Source: Ignavibacteria bacterium
GTDB taxonomy: Bacteria; Bacteroidota; Ignavibacteria; Tepidaquicellales; OLB5
NCBI GenBank assembly: GCA_019912545.1
Contig: JAIOIK010000177.1
Coordinates: forward strand, 1-39,050
Direction: 5' to 3'
DNA length: 39,050 nt
The notes under the pieces were generated by a model. That model did no database searches and was not told the DNA's origin. It worked only from the letters and a program-made list of their open reading frames with translations. Of this stretch, positions 1-9,613 are shown in pieces. The translations under genes were made by a program, and so were the position numbers. Each line of letters opens with the position of its first letter. Within the stretch, counting starts at the first letter, position 1.

Positions 1-344
1 GGTGCATCTGACCTATCCCCTTTTTTTATGCCTTCACTCCTTGCTTTGATAATAGAAACAATCAGATTTATTACACTTGTAGAAAAATTCAAAGCACCTG
101 TTATTGCGAGTACCCATAGTAAAATCTCAGGTCCTGATTCATGCTCTATGAATTGAATCTTCTCTTTTTCCAAATCAATAGTATGTAGTTCCCTATCAAT
201 TAATTCGTAAGCTTTAGGGGAATGTTCTCTATGGAAACAACCACTATATACCCCCACTTTCAGTGAAATAGGAAAACCTTCATTAAAATTATATCTTCTT
301 TGATAACTGTCTAACCTGTTCCGTATTTCGTTATTCCAATCCAT
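1..344 (-). CDS. Hypothetical membrane protein, cut by the window edge
   Basis: Reading the minus strand from an ATG at 344 gives an uninterrupted frame of at least 114 codons that runs off the window, beginning MDWNNEIRNRLDSYQRR. The first ~85 residues are hydrophilic and charged, with a section rich in Glu, His and Lys. They are followed by one hydrophobic stretch (LLWVLAITGALNF and onward to about residue 103) that looks like a single membrane helix, then basic residues (KARSEGIKKGD), so the visible end would be on the cytoplasmic side. I do not recognise a family. The gene lies downstream of thiC on the same strand with a 69-bp gap. That gap holds a copy of the CTTTGCG-type repeat, so co-transcription is possible but not evident. 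The C-terminus is outside the window. Confidence 0.6.
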   Translation of the reverse strand, partial: MDWNNEIRNRLDSYQRRYNFNEGFPISLKVGVYSGCFHREHSPKAYELIDRELHTIDLEKEKIQFIEHESGPEILLWVLAITGALNFSTSVINLIVSIIKARSEGIKKGDRSDA

Positions 345-413
345 GATTTTAAAAGTTAATTTCTTTAATTTCATAAATTTCTTTGCGCCTTAGCGTCTTT
401 GCGGTTTAGAATT
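345..413. repeat. CTTTGCG-type intergenic repeat
   Basis: The gap between thiC and the edge gene contains CTTTGCGCCTTAGCGTCTTT followed by GCGG at about 381-404, a quasi-tandem string of CTTTGCG/CTTAGCG units. Related strings occur at 5452-5490 and three times between 34054 and 34682 in this window. Confidence 0.6.
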
Positions 414-2393
<1,980 letters not shown>

Positions 2394-2401
2394 CTAATGA
2401 T

Positions 2402-2553
2402 CCGCCTCGGCGGTTATTATTGTATTAATTTATTATTCAATTGATTCAAACCCTTTGTTGGTCTACGACTCTTCGAGTCGAAGACTCGTAGAGTATTTGT
2501 TGAATCCCGATTTATCGGGATGAAATCCCGCTTGCGGGATCACCAACAACACA
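2402..2553. repeat. Palindrome island in the thiC leader: three hairpins inside a fourth
   Basis: An outer stem TTGTTGGT (2455-2462) pairs with ACCAACAA (2542-2549). Its loop holds three separate hairpins: CTACGACTC...GACTCGTAG (2463-2491, one mismatch), ATCCCGAT...ATCGGGAT (2504-2521) and ATCCCGCTTGCGGGAT (2525-2540). A small CCGCC-TC-GGCGG hairpin sits at 2402-2413. The 29-bp CTACGACTC unit recurs at 38989-39017 with two changed loop bases, and the GTTGGT stem recurs as a plain hairpin at 38871-38894. The island lies in the transcribed leader of thiC. Confidence 0.75.
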
Positions 2554-2563
2554 AATTTATAAA

Positions 2564-2633
2564 ACGAAAAAACGCTTACCCTATTACATCTTCCGGTGCA
2601 GGAAAGATAATACAGGATTTTCGCCGTTGTCGG
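2564..2633 (-). terminator. Second terminator-like hairpin of the thiC leader
   Basis: Positions 2564-2618 repeat 2669-2723 with 2 differences in 55. On the minus strand the inner stem CCTGTATTATCTTTCC / GGAAGATGTAATAGGG closes on a TGCACC loop and is followed by TTTTTT. The outer arm (AACG...CGTT) pairs less well than in the first copy. The duplicate lies 105 bp downstream of the first in the direction of transcription. Confidence 0.55.
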
Positions 2634-2649
2634 TGTTATCTCCGACAAC
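2626..2649. repeat. Perfect 8-bp hairpin between the two leader terminators
   Basis: GTTGTCGG (2626-2633) and CCGACAAC (2642-2649) form a perfect stem with an 8-nt loop. It lies between the two copies of the terminator-like hairpin, and its left arm overlaps the outer left arm of the second copy on the minus strand, so the two could be mutually exclusive. Confidence 0.5.
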
Positions 2650-2669
2650 TAAATGTTTGCATCATACAA

Positions 2670-2730
2670 CGAAAAAACGTTTACCCTATTACATCTTCCG
2701 GTGCAGGAAAGATATTACAGGATAAACGTT
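2670..2730 (-). terminator. Rho-independent terminator in the TPP riboswitch expression platform
   Basis: Just after the aptamer, on the minus strand, AACGTTTA pairs perfectly with TAAACGTT (plus-strand arms 2676-2683 and 2723-2730). The interior (CCTGTAATATCTTTCC against GGAAGATGTAATAGGG) continues the stem with G-U pairs and small bulges around a TGCACC loop. The stem runs into TTTTTT (plus-strand A-tract 2672-2677). A long hairpin plus U-tract a few bases after the aptamer is the expected off-switch for transcriptional control of thiC. Confidence 0.75.
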
Positions 2731-2734
2731 CTTA

Positions 2735-2818
2735 TTCTGTTTTCCTACGCCGGCATTACCCGGATCAGGTTTTGAGGGTATAGTCTCAGCCTCCAATGAC
2801 GGAAGCACCCCTGTTGAA
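2735..2818 (-). promoter_or_regulatory. TPP (THI element) riboswitch upstream of thiC
   Basis: Read on the minus strand, the conserved aptamer blocks appear in order: CAGGGGTGC at the 5' side of P1/P2, then GGCTGAGA, ACCCTC, AACCTGATC, GGGTAATGCCGGCG and a closing TAGGAAAACAG. These are the invariant cores of the thiamine-pyrophosphate riboswitch (CUGAGA and ACCU-GAUC contact the ligand). It faces thiC, the gene most often controlled by this element. A box TATATTTG (plus-strand 2829-2836) about 10 nt upstream of the aptamer could be the -10/-7 region of its promoter. Binding of TPP would be expected to favour the terminator hairpins that follow. Confidence 0.95.
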
Positions 2819-2909
2819 TTATATATTACAAATATAACTAAATAGTTTGCAAAATAAAAACAAGAAAAATGGTCATGATAATTACATCAACAATACAAAA
2901 TACCAATTT

Positions 2910-3794
2910 CTATTTAATCAGCACCATCTTCTGTGTTTCAGTAAAATTCTGAGTTTCAAGCTTATAATAATACACTCCACTGGCTCTATGAGATGCATCC
3001 CAATCTACTTCATATACTCCTGGCTTTAATTCTTCATTCACAAGAATTGCCATAACTCGCCCGGTTATATCATAAATTGTTAGTTTTGTGAATGAAGATT
3101 TTGGAACACTGAATCGAATTCTTGTATTGGGATTAAACGGATTTGGATAATTCTGGAAAAGTGAAAAAGATTCCGGTGTTTTGGATGAGACTTGATTAAC
3201 CCCAAGAACTACAGAAGTATCACCATAAACAATGCCGTTTATGTTGCAGCCTCTTAAATAACACCTGACCTCTACATTGCCTTCCGGCCTTGAAAGCGTG
3301 TACCTGTAATAAGTAATGCCAAAGTAATAAGCCAGATCTATACTTCTGGTAATTGAAGTGTGAAAGGAATTTATGTTCTTGTAGTAATACTTGTGAGTTG
3401 TATTCACGCCAAAGAGACTTGTGTCCGCTCTAACTATACAAGGAAACAACAAAGTATCCCCCTGATTAGCTGATAAATTCAAATAATCATACTCGGACTG
3501 AGAAACAGTTATTAGACTAATAATAGAACTCAATGAATCAAAACGAATCCAAGAATAGCGTGAATAATAATCATCTGGCGGAAATCCATCAAAATAGAAA
3601 TACTTAACATTTTCAATCAATGTATCCTTTGTTATAACAAACCTGGTTCTATACCACGAGGCTTCAGGATATCTCCATACATCGAAAGTCCATGAATTGC
3701 CAATTTTCAATGGCAGGTATCTAGCCGGTAATGTATCCTGGGAATAAGACTGGATAACAAAAATAAACAATATTATTAATATACTTTTTTTCAT
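2910..3794 (-). CDS. Secreted protein with T9SS C-terminal sorting domain
   Basis: The 294-residue product begins with a typical signal peptide (MKKSILIILFIFVIQSYSQ). Residues ~20-200 are a unique, Tyr- and Ser-rich beta-type region with no recognised domain. It carries two Cys (PCIVRAD and RCYLRGC regions) and an opening PARYLPLKIGNSWTF resembling other FCB cell-surface proteins. The last ~80 residues are a type A Por sorting domain: FSLFQNYPNPFNP, a beta-sandwich strand FTKLTIYDITGRVM, LKPGVYEVDWD, and a terminal TQKMVLIK. Such proteins cross the inner membrane by Sec and are exported through the type IX system, where the domain is cut off. The gene stands alone; the only thing nearby is the divergence point with the thiC riboswitch region. 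Function of the mature part unknown. Confidence 0.85.
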   Translation of the reverse strand: MKKSILIILFIFVIQSYSQDTLPARYLPLKIGNSWTFDVWRYPEASWYRTRFVITKDTLIENVKYFYFDGFPPDDYYSRYSWIRFDSLSSIISLITVSQSEYDYLNLSANQGDTLLFPCIVRADTSLFGVNTTHKYYYKNINSFHTSITRSIDLAYYFGITYYRYTLSRPEGNVEVRCYLRGCNINGIVYGDTSVVLGVNQVSSKTPESFSLFQNYPNPFNPNTRIRFSVPKSSFTKLTIYDITGRVMAILVNEELKPGVYEVDWDASHRASGVYYYKLETQNFTETQKMVLIK

Positions 3795-3933
3795 ACTTCA
3801 CAAATTTATTATTTCTTTCATAATTAAAGCTGTTTTTTCTCAACAACAGAAATAGTAACAAAAAAAAGCAAAAGGGTAACTCAATGGCTTGCGCCACGGA
3901 ATCACCCCCTAATTGTATAATTCAAATATAATG

Positions 3934-3956
3934 CATTTTCTTTGTAAAAGAAAATG
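3934..3956. terminator. Palindrome after the AlbA_2 gene, possible terminator
   Basis: CATTTTCTTT (3934-3943) and AAAGAAAATG (3947-3956) form a perfect 10-bp stem with a 3-nt loop, 21 bp past the stop of the minus-strand gene at 3978. There is no long T-tract, so this may be an mRNA end stabiliser instead of a terminator. Confidence 0.4.
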
Positions 3957-3977
3957 AGGAAGCGTATCACAAAAACG

Positions 3978-4625
3978 CTAATTCAGTGTATAAAAATCTT
4001 CTTTTTCATGGTTATGCAGGCGGATTATATCTGCGCGGACGAGATTGACCAGAATGCGGCTTGCGCGGCGGTTGGAAAGATTAAGGAACTCGCGGAATTC
4101 GTTTACTGTGATGCGTTCGTGATCGGTAAGGTATTGAATGAGAGCTTTTTCTTTATCACCCAGATTGATTATCTGCGCGGGTGAATCAGCCCTGAGTTTT
4201 CTAAGAACTTTTACTGTTTCCCTTGATGCCTGTACGGATTTATCCTTAACTCTTATATAAACTTTGTATTCATCTTCATCACTTTTTCCGTTTTCAATCA
4301 ACCGGTGCGGCTTGGTTTTGCTTTCGGGGATATTCAGTACAATAACATCCTTGCGGTAAATGTGCATTATGTCTATTGAGTGAACCAGTTCAGGCTCGCA
4401 GTAAAACCTTGCGGCAAGATCAATATATTCAATCTCACCCTTTTCGCTTTCAACTCCAACGACTTTCTTATCATCATCAATACCAAAGAGTATTTTGCCG
4501 CCCTGAGTGTTGGCAAAAGCTATCATTTCCTTTGCGATCTTTTCCGGCTCGGTGAATTTGCGTTTAAACTCAACCTGTTGGTTCTCGCCGCCTTCTATCA
4601 GTTCGTTTAATTCGTAAAGCGTCAT
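3978..4625 (-). CDS. AlbA_2 / Schlafen-like putative DNA-binding protein with a C-terminal winged helix
   Basis: The 215-residue protein opens with the AlbA_2 (Schlafen AlbA, formerly AAA_4) fold: ELNELIEGGENQQVEFKR, then KIAKEMIAFANTQGGKILFGIDDD and VVGVE, which are the family's E-F-K, A-N-x-x-G-G and G-I-x-D signatures (residues ~5-65). The middle (residues ~90-130) carries the rest of the domain, including KPHRLIENGK and YKVYIRVKD. The last ~60 residues (EKALIQYLTDHERITVNEFREFLNLSNRRASRILVNLVRADIIRLH) read as a winged helix-turn-helix. Members are described as transcription regulators or nucleic-acid-binding accessory proteins; a specific role cannot be read here. No operon partner is visible. 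Confidence 0.8.
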   Translation of the reverse strand: MTLYELNELIEGGENQQVEFKRKFTEPEKIAKEMIAFANTQGGKILFGIDDDKKVVGVESEKGEIEYIDLAARFYCEPELVHSIDIMHIYRKDVIVLNIPESKTKPHRLIENGKSDEDEYKVYIRVKDKSVQASRETVKVLRKLRADSPAQIINLGDKEKALIQYLTDHERITVNEFREFLNLSNRRASRILVNLVRADIIRLHNHEKEDFYTLN

Positions 4626-4650
4626 TGATTAATTGGTCTATACGTTTTTC

Positions 4651-4700
4651 GGAGTGCATCAACTGTGTTGATGCATGCATTGACGCAGTCAATGCACTCC
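4651..4700. repeat. Two-hairpin palindromic element
   Basis: GGAG ... CTCC brackets two back-to-back hairpins: TGCATCAAC-TGT-GTTGATGCA (4655-4675) and TGCATTGAC-GCA-GTCAATGCA (4676-4696). The four-base ends pair, so the whole 50 bp can fold as a three-way junction or be extruded as a cruciform. It lies in the 143-bp gap between the AlbA_2 gene and ruvX. Confidence 0.75.
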
Positions 4701-4768
4701 AAAGTAAAACAATTTATTCAGTTCGTAAGAGATATTTCTTAACTTCCTAAAGTTACTGCAATACTTAT

Positions 4769-5215
4769 TTAAGTTATTCTTTTCAAACTATCCAGGTAGC
4801 TTTGAAGCATAATTGCAGCGGAGGTTATATCAAGGTTTGATTTATCCTGGCGTCTTTTTTTCTTCATGCCTGATTCAAGTTGTGAATCCAGCGCCATCTT
4901 TGAGGTAAACCTCTCATCCCATCTTACAATCTGTATATCATAAGGCGGCTCCTTAAGGAATTCTTCCCTGAGCTTTTCTTCAAACAACTCAACCTCGCCC
5001 GTCTGCTTCGTTTTTTCTGCTTTTAGATTTAAAGGGTAGCCTATTACTATAGTTGATGCGTTTTCTTCAGAGGCAAGCTTTTTGATATATGATACTGCTT
5101 TTGCTGCATCTTTGCCTTGTATGGCTTCCCTGCCGAAAGCTACTGTAGAGCTATCGTCACTAACAGCGATGCCAATTCTAACTGAGCCATGATCTATACC
5201 TATAATTTTACTCAT
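4769..5215 (-). CDS. ruvX: Putative pre-16S rRNA nuclease / Holliday junction resolvase RuvX (YqgF)
   Basis: This is the YqgF/RuvX RNase-H-fold nuclease involved in maturation of the 16S rRNA 5' end (older annotation: Holliday junction resolvase). All family blocks are present: IIGIDHGSVRIGIAVSDD at the N-terminus with the first catalytic Asp, IVIGYPLNL, VRWDERFTSKMA with the second acidic site, and DITSAAIMLQSYLD near the end with the last Asp. I chose the ATG at 5215 because the family starts two residues before IIGID. An upstream ATG at 5254 would add 13 extra residues and neither start has a clear Shine-Dalgarno. With the internal start the protein is 148 residues, close to family length. 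Confidence 0.92.
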   Translation of the reverse strand: MSKIIGIDHGSVRIGIAVSDDSSTVAFGREAIQGKDAAKAVSYIKKLASEENASTIVIGYPLNLKAEKTKQTGEVELFEEKLREEFLKEPPYDIQIVRWDERFTSKMALDSQLESGMKKKRRQDKSNLDITSAAIMLQSYLDSLKRIT

Positions 5216-5611
5216 ACTGTTCAACAGTTTTGAATCGCTTTCTGTTCTGCTCATAGAAATTCAAAAGACCGACTTCCCGCATCAAGTGCGGGACAGGCTT
5301 CGGCTCAAAGACTCAAAGAAAAACAAATTTTACTATCCCTAGAATTTTTATGCTGTTGTACCGCTTTGTTCTTTGCTTTTAAAAGTTTATATTTTAAAAA
5401 TTAAAAGGACCCGTTCCAGAATTCCGAATATTAGAAAAAAAACCTGTTAACCCTTTGTGTCTTTGTGTCTTTGTGCCTTTGAGTCCGCTTTGTGTTTTGC
5501 TTCTAATGAAGTAAGGCAAAGATATAAAATAAATCAAACTACAAAAGTCTTTAGAGAGCAAACACTAAATAAGACTCTTGTAGTCTGAAGTAATAAAAAG
5601 AGTGATACCGT
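5216..5611. repeat. Intergenic region with hairpin and CTTTGTG-type tandem repeat
   Basis: There is no gene between ruvX and the HU gene. The region contains a hairpin CCCGCA-TCAAG-TGCGGG (5277-5293) within a repeat-like stretch, and a quasi-tandem CTTTGTGT string at about 5452-5490 (units CTTTGTGT, CTTTGTGT, CTTTGTGC, CTTTGAGT) that belongs to the same family as the CTTTGCG strings elsewhere in the window. The HU terminator is at 5538-5584. The rest is AT-rich with nothing recognisable. Confidence 0.5.
5538..5584 (-). terminator. Hairpin downstream of the HU gene, likely terminator
   Basis: ACTACAAAAGTCTT (5538-5551) and AAGACTCTTGTAGT (5571-5584) match at 13 of 14 positions with a 19-nt loop. 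The stem starts 27 bp past the HU stop codon on the minus strand and is followed there by a T-rich TTTGATTTATTTT, fitting a weak intrinsic terminator for the pgsA-like/HU unit. Confidence 0.6.
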
Positions 5612-5944
5612 TTAAACCAGCGGCCTCTTAAGAAATTCTTTCAGCAATTTACCTGGTTTGAAATGCATTTTCTTTCTAGCCGGTACATAAACAAACTCAC
5701 CTGTTTTCAGATTCCTTGCCTTTGGTTTAGGCTTGGTGATCTTCACTTCAAAAACTCCGAAATCCCTGATCTCTATTCTGAGGTCCGGGCTGGCAGTCAT
5801 TAGCAGTTCACGGATACTATCAAACAAAGCATCAACCGCAGCTTTCTCGGAAATCTTTCTTCCTTCGAACTTCTTGGCAAGCTTTATTTCAATATCTTTC
5901 TTTGTTAATGTTCTAACCCTGAGCTTTTTTTCTTTTACTTCCAT
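5612..5944 (-). CDS. HU/IHF-family DNA-binding protein
   Basis: HU-type proteins bend and compact DNA as dimers. The 110-residue product has the family helix pair (residues ~15-50, KKDIEIKLAKKFEGRKISEK) followed by the beta-arm signature: IEIRDFGVFEVKI, ARNLKTGEFVYVPARKK and MHFKPGKLLKEFL. It is longer than classical HU (about 90) by a charged N-terminal extension, EVKEKKLRVRT. The arm reads KPKPKARNLKTGE where HU normally has RKGRNPQTGE, so it is a diverged paralogue. A strong AAGGAGGGG lies 4 bp before the ATG and fixes the start. It follows the phosphatidyltransferase gene by 19 bp on the same strand, so the two are very likely one transcript, and a hairpin closes the unit. Confidence 0.92.
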   Translation of the reverse strand: MEVKEKKLRVRTLTKKDIEIKLAKKFEGRKISEKAAVDALFDSIRELLMTASPDLRIEIRDFGVFEVKITKPKPKARNLKTGEFVYVPARKKMHFKPGKLLKEFLKRPLV

Positions 5945-5963
5945 TACCCCTCCTTAAAATTTT

Positions 5964-6536
5964 TTAAATATTTTCTAAAAAACGTTTTAAATATGAAACT
6001 AAAGATAACAATATCATACCTATAGATAAAAATAGCATTACGACTATTAAAAGTTCCGTAATTTCATTATGATAGGAAAAAAAATTACCAAACTGCCCAA
6101 TTTGAGCCCCATTTGCAAAAATCGAAAGAAATAAGGTCAACCCAATTGTGAAAACAGCCATCTTCCCCAGCCAATTAGATTGTAATACTATGTTCTTCTT
6201 GGCATTTAAATATAATCCACCGGCCAGTATAAGCGCATCACGGGAAACAGTGATAATTACAAACCACGGAGGAATTATTTTCTGAATGAGCAAAATAACC
6301 ACTATCACAATTATGGATACCTTATCTGCTAAAGGATCAATTATCTTGCCAAATTCGCTTATCTCGCCACGTCTGCGTGCTATATATCCGTCAAGAAGGT
6401 CCGAAACCCATATCAAAAAGATCATAATACAGGAAAAGAGATAATTCTTTTCAAGCAAAAAATATGCTGCGACCCCAAGAAGCAAGAACCTTGATAGACT
6501 GATAAGGTTTGATATGTAGAATATCTCTTTTTTCAC
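5964..6536 (-). CDS. CDP-alcohol phosphatidyltransferase (phosphatidylglycerophosphate-synthase type)
   Basis: Integral membrane enzyme that transfers a phosphatidyl group from CDP-diacylglycerol to an alcohol. The diagnostic motif D-G-x2-A-R-x8-G-x3-D-x3-D is complete: LLDGYIARRRGEISEFGK followed by IIDPLADK, in the loop after the second helix. The 190-residue length and about five to six hydrophobic segments (for example LLGVAAYFLLEKNYLF, VSIIVIVVILLIQKI and the C-terminal LLIVVMLFLSIGMILLSLVSY) fit PgsA, but the acceptor alcohol cannot be told from sequence alone, so no gene symbol is given. It is the first gene of a two-gene unit with the HU protein. Confidence 0.88.
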   Translation of the reverse strand: MKKEIFYISNLISLSRFLLLGVAAYFLLEKNYLFSCIMIFLIWVSDLLDGYIARRRGEISEFGKIIDPLADKVSIIVIVVILLIQKIIPPWFVIITVSRDALILAGGLYLNAKKNIVLQSNWLGKMAVFTIGLTLFLSIFANGAQIGQFGNFFSYHNEITELLIVVMLFLSIGMILLSLVSYLKRFLENI

Positions 6537-6972
6537 TTATAAACAAATATAAAAATACATGTAAATTATTAATAAAACTACGCTTATATTTTTCCCTAGA
6601 TTTCGAATATCGATCAAATTCGTACTACGAATATATTGATTAAAATTTCTTGGGAGTTCGTTAATCCTTAGTTTCCAGTAGATTTGAACTTAACTGTTTT
6701 CGTGGCACGAATATATGGTTGGTGATGTGCAACAAGAAACGAAATTCTATTGAACATTCTATAGAATTCGTATAATTCGTGCAATTCGTGGCAGAAGCTT
6801 TTCTCTTTTTTAAGAAGTGTGGTATGACATCTTATATAACGAAAACTAGCTTTTTTATTAGAAACGACATAGTTATTTTACTTGTTTAATAGAATTATCC
6901 GGAAGAACATTGCCGTTAGGCATTTTTTGTTTAGAAAACCCTCAATCTTTCTTCAGGCTCACAATATTACAA
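6537..6972. repeat. Intergenic region with AATTCGTGG-type repeats
   Basis: The 436 bp between the divergent phosphatidyltransferase and M16 genes are AT-rich and contain AATTCGTATAATTCGTGC / AATTCGTGGC at about 6765-6792, plus degenerate copies further upstream (ACGAATATATTGAT at 6629, CGTGGCACGAATATATGG at 6701). A related block ending in AATTCGTGGCTAAAGCTTT is at 38511-38566. The promoter of the M16 operon must lie here, but I see no convincing -35/-10 pair. Confidence 0.55.
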
Positions 6973-8298
6973 ATGCTTAAATACTTAATACTAATCTTAA
7001 TGTTTACACTATCTGCTCAGGTAAAAGGCCAGGCCAGTAATGTAGAATTCGAAGAATTCGACATGAAAAACGGCCTGCACGTTATAATGCATAAGGATAA
7101 TGCAAATCCAATTGTTTCGGTTGATATCTGGTATCATGTTGGAGCCAAAGATGAAGACCCGGGAAGAACAGGATTTGCACATTTGTTTGAACACATGATG
7201 TTCCAGGGCTCGGATAACATCGGTAAATCAGAACACTTCAACTACGTTCAAAAAGCAGGGGGGACTGTAAACGGCACAACAAGCCAGGACAGAACAAATT
7301 ATTTTGAGTCTGCCCCATCTAACCAGCTTGAGCTTTTGCTTTGGCTGGAATCTGACAGAATGCAGACATTAAAAGTTACACAGGAAAATTTTGATAATCA
7401 GCGCGAAGTTGTTAAAGAAGAAAAGCGCATGCGTTATGATAACGCTCCCTACGGCTCAAGATGGGGAGAAATGATGAAGCGTGCATTTAAAGACGAGACT
7501 TACGAATGGATTCCAATCGGCAGCATGGAAGATCTTAATAATGCCGATCTTCAATACGCCCAGGAATTTTACCGTAAGTATTACAGCCCGGATAACGCAG
7601 TACTCGTTATTTCAGGTGATATAGATTATGATAATGCAAGGAAGCTTACAGAAAAATATTTTAGTGAGATCAAACCCGCTGAAACAAAAAAGAATGCATA
7701 TCCAGAAATTACTTTTAATAGCGGAGAGATCAGGGATGTTATCTATGATAATGTTCAGCTGCCGGCTGTATATATAGGTTATAAAATTCCGGGAATGACC
7801 AATAAAGAAGTTAGGGCACTTGAGATCATTTCGATGATAATTGGCGATGGAAGAAGCTCAAGGCTTTATGAGAACATTGTATATAAAAAGAAAACTGCAA
7901 AATCATCCGGTTCTTTTGTATGGGATAACGAAGTAGGCGGTTTGTTTATTGTTTACGCCACCGGTTTTAAAAATACTGATCTTGATTCACTAACAACAGA
8001 TATTACCGGTATAATAGATCAGCTTTCTGAGGGTGAAGTTCTTGAAAAAGAAATTCAAAAAGCAAAAAACAGCATAGAAAATGACCAGGTGAACAGCCGC
8101 CAGACAATACTTGGCAAGGCCGATGCACTTGCAAATTACTGGACATTCTTTAAAAACACTGCGATGATAAACACAATAGTTGACGACTACCTTGGCGTTA
8201 CCAAAGATGATATTTTAAATGCCGCCAAAAAATACCTCTCTACCAGCAACAGGGTTGTACTTTACTACGAACCTAAACCGGAAAATAAGGTAAACTGA
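6973..8298 (+). CDS. M16 family zinc metallopeptidase (secreted or periplasmic, catalytically competent)
   Basis: M16 (insulinase/pitrilysin) peptidase of the small, two-domain type. From the ATG at 6973 the protein has a signal peptide (MLKYLILILMFTLSAQVKGQ) and then the catalytic inverted zinc motif HLFEH (H70, E73, H74), with the third ligand at E150 in REVVKEEKR, exactly 76 residues on as the family requires. The second M16_C domain (SPDNAVLVISGDID and onwards, to ~440) lacks the metal site, as usual. A longer frame starts at a TTG at 6910, but it would put 21 residues in front of a perfect signal peptide, so the ATG is preferred. First of three consecutive M16 genes with gaps of 1 and 18 bp, almost certainly one operon. 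Confidence 0.95.
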   Translation: MLKYLILILMFTLSAQVKGQASNVEFEEFDMKNGLHVIMHKDNANPIVSVDIWYHVGAKDEDPGRTGFAHLFEHMMFQGSDNIGKSEHFNYVQKAGGTVNGTTSQDRTNYFESAPSNQLELLLWLESDRMQTLKVTQENFDNQREVVKEEKRMRYDNAPYGSRWGEMMKRAFKDETYEWIPIGSMEDLNNADLQYAQEFYRKYYSPDNAVLVISGDIDYDNARKLTEKYFSEIKPAETKKNAYPEITFNSGEIRDVIYDNVQLPAVYIGYKIPGMTNKEVRALEIISMIIGDGRSSRLYENIVYKKKTAKSSGSFVWDNEVGGLFIVYATGFKNTDLDSLTTDITGIIDQLSEGEVLEKEIQKAKNSIENDQVNSRQTILGKADALANYWTFFKNTAMINTIVDDYLGVTKDDILNAAKKYLSTSNRVVLYYEPKPENKVN

Positions 8299-8299
8299 T

Positions 8300-9595
8300 T
8301 TGAAAAAAGATTATTCTTCGCTTAGAGCAGCAAGCGGGCTAAGTAAACCCGGCAGTATCTTGTTTGCCGAAGGTACACTTGAAAACGGCCTAAGGGTAAT
8401 ACTATCACAGGATACGACAATTCCCTCTGCTGCAGTTAACCTTTGTTACCATGTTGGAAGCAAAGACGAATCACCCGGGATGAGAGGCTACGCGCACCTG
8501 TTCGAGCATTTAATGTTTGAGGGTTCCGTGAACCTGGAGCCGGGTGAGTATGACAGCTTATCAATTGAGGCCGGCTGCGAAAATAATGCTTACACTACCG
8601 AAGATAAAACGAACTATTACCTCCTTGCGCCTTCAAACCAGCTTGAGTTCGGCCTGTGGCTGGAGTCAGACAGGATGCTTGGCTTTGCTGTGACAGAAGA
8701 AAGCCTTGAAGTTCAAAAAGGTGTTGTGATCGAAGAGAAGAAGCAGGTTTTCGATAACAGGCCGTATGGTTCTGTTAATCTTGAATTCCCGCCCCGTTTA
8801 TTCAAGAATAACGGTTATAGCTGGGATACTATTGGCGATACGGGTGATATAGAAAAAGCAAAACTAAGCGATGTTAAGGGTTTTTATGAGAAATATTACA
8901 TTCCCGGAAATGCGGTGCTTGCAATCGCAGGAGATATTGATATTGAAAATACATTCAAACTGGTTGAGAAATATTTCGGCCCGATAAAAAGTGGTAATGT
9001 TATTCCACCAAGATCGTTCAATGACTCCCCTTTGCCCGCTGAGGAAATAGTAACCGTAAAAGATGATATTCAGCTCCCCGGCGTGTTTATTGGGTACAAA
9101 ATCCCTGAAGAGAATTCAAAGGAATATTATTCATTTGATATATTGACGGATATTTTATCTTCGGGAGATAGTTCGAGGATGTATAGATCCCTTGTTTACG
9201 ATAAGCAGTTGGTTTCCGATACAGGCTGCTGGGTTGAGGGAAGAGAGTTTTCGGGTGTATTTTATTTTTACGCAATTCTTATGCCGGGGGTTAAGTTACC
9301 GGATGTACAGGACGAGTTTGACAGGATATTAAGTGACATAATAATTAACGGACCCGCCGAAAGAGAACTTGAGAAAGTAAAGAACAGGATAGAGACAAGA
9401 AATACATACAGGATGCAGACAAATCTCTCGAAGGCGGATATGCTTGCGCACTACAAAACATTCTATAATGATGCAGGGCTGGTTAACTCTACAGTGGAGC
9501 GTTACATGGAAGTGAAACGCGAAGATATTATGAATGCAGCTAAAAGCTATCTTAACAAAAATAACAGGGTGATCTTGAATTACGTCCCACGTTAA
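8300..9595 (+). CDS. M16 family zinc metallopeptidase (second, catalytically competent)
   Basis: This paralogue of the preceding gene starts 1 bp after its stop, from a TTG. It has no obvious signal peptide: MKKDYSSLRAASGLSKPGS leads straight into the first beta strand, so it may be cytoplasmic, or its N-terminus may be unusual. HLFEH (H66, E69, H70) and the downstream acid in KGVVIEEKKQ are intact. The sequence around LAPSNQLEFGLWLESDRM is shared almost word for word with the first gene, showing a fairly recent duplication. The C-terminal domain with PGNAVLAIAGDIDIENT and a GDSSRMYRSLV segment is complete. Overlap in expression with its neighbours suggests that the three proteins act together, perhaps as hetero-oligomers. 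Confidence 0.93.
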   Translation: MKKDYSSLRAASGLSKPGSILFAEGTLENGLRVILSQDTTIPSAAVNLCYHVGSKDESPGMRGYAHLFEHLMFEGSVNLEPGEYDSLSIEAGCENNAYTTEDKTNYYLLAPSNQLEFGLWLESDRMLGFAVTEESLEVQKGVVIEEKKQVFDNRPYGSVNLEFPPRLFKNNGYSWDTIGDTGDIEKAKLSDVKGFYEKYYIPGNAVLAIAGDIDIENTFKLVEKYFGPIKSGNVIPPRSFNDSPLPAEEIVTVKDDIQLPGVFIGYKIPEENSKEYYSFDILTDILSSGDSSRMYRSLVYDKQLVSDTGCWVEGREFSGVFYFYAILMPGVKLPDVQDEFDRILSDIIINGPAERELEKVKNRIETRNTYRMQTNLSKADMLAHYKTFYNDAGLVNSTVERYMEVKREDIMNAAKSYLNKNNRVILNYVPR

Positions 9596-9613
9596 CAAAG
9601 TGCATTTTAAGAT

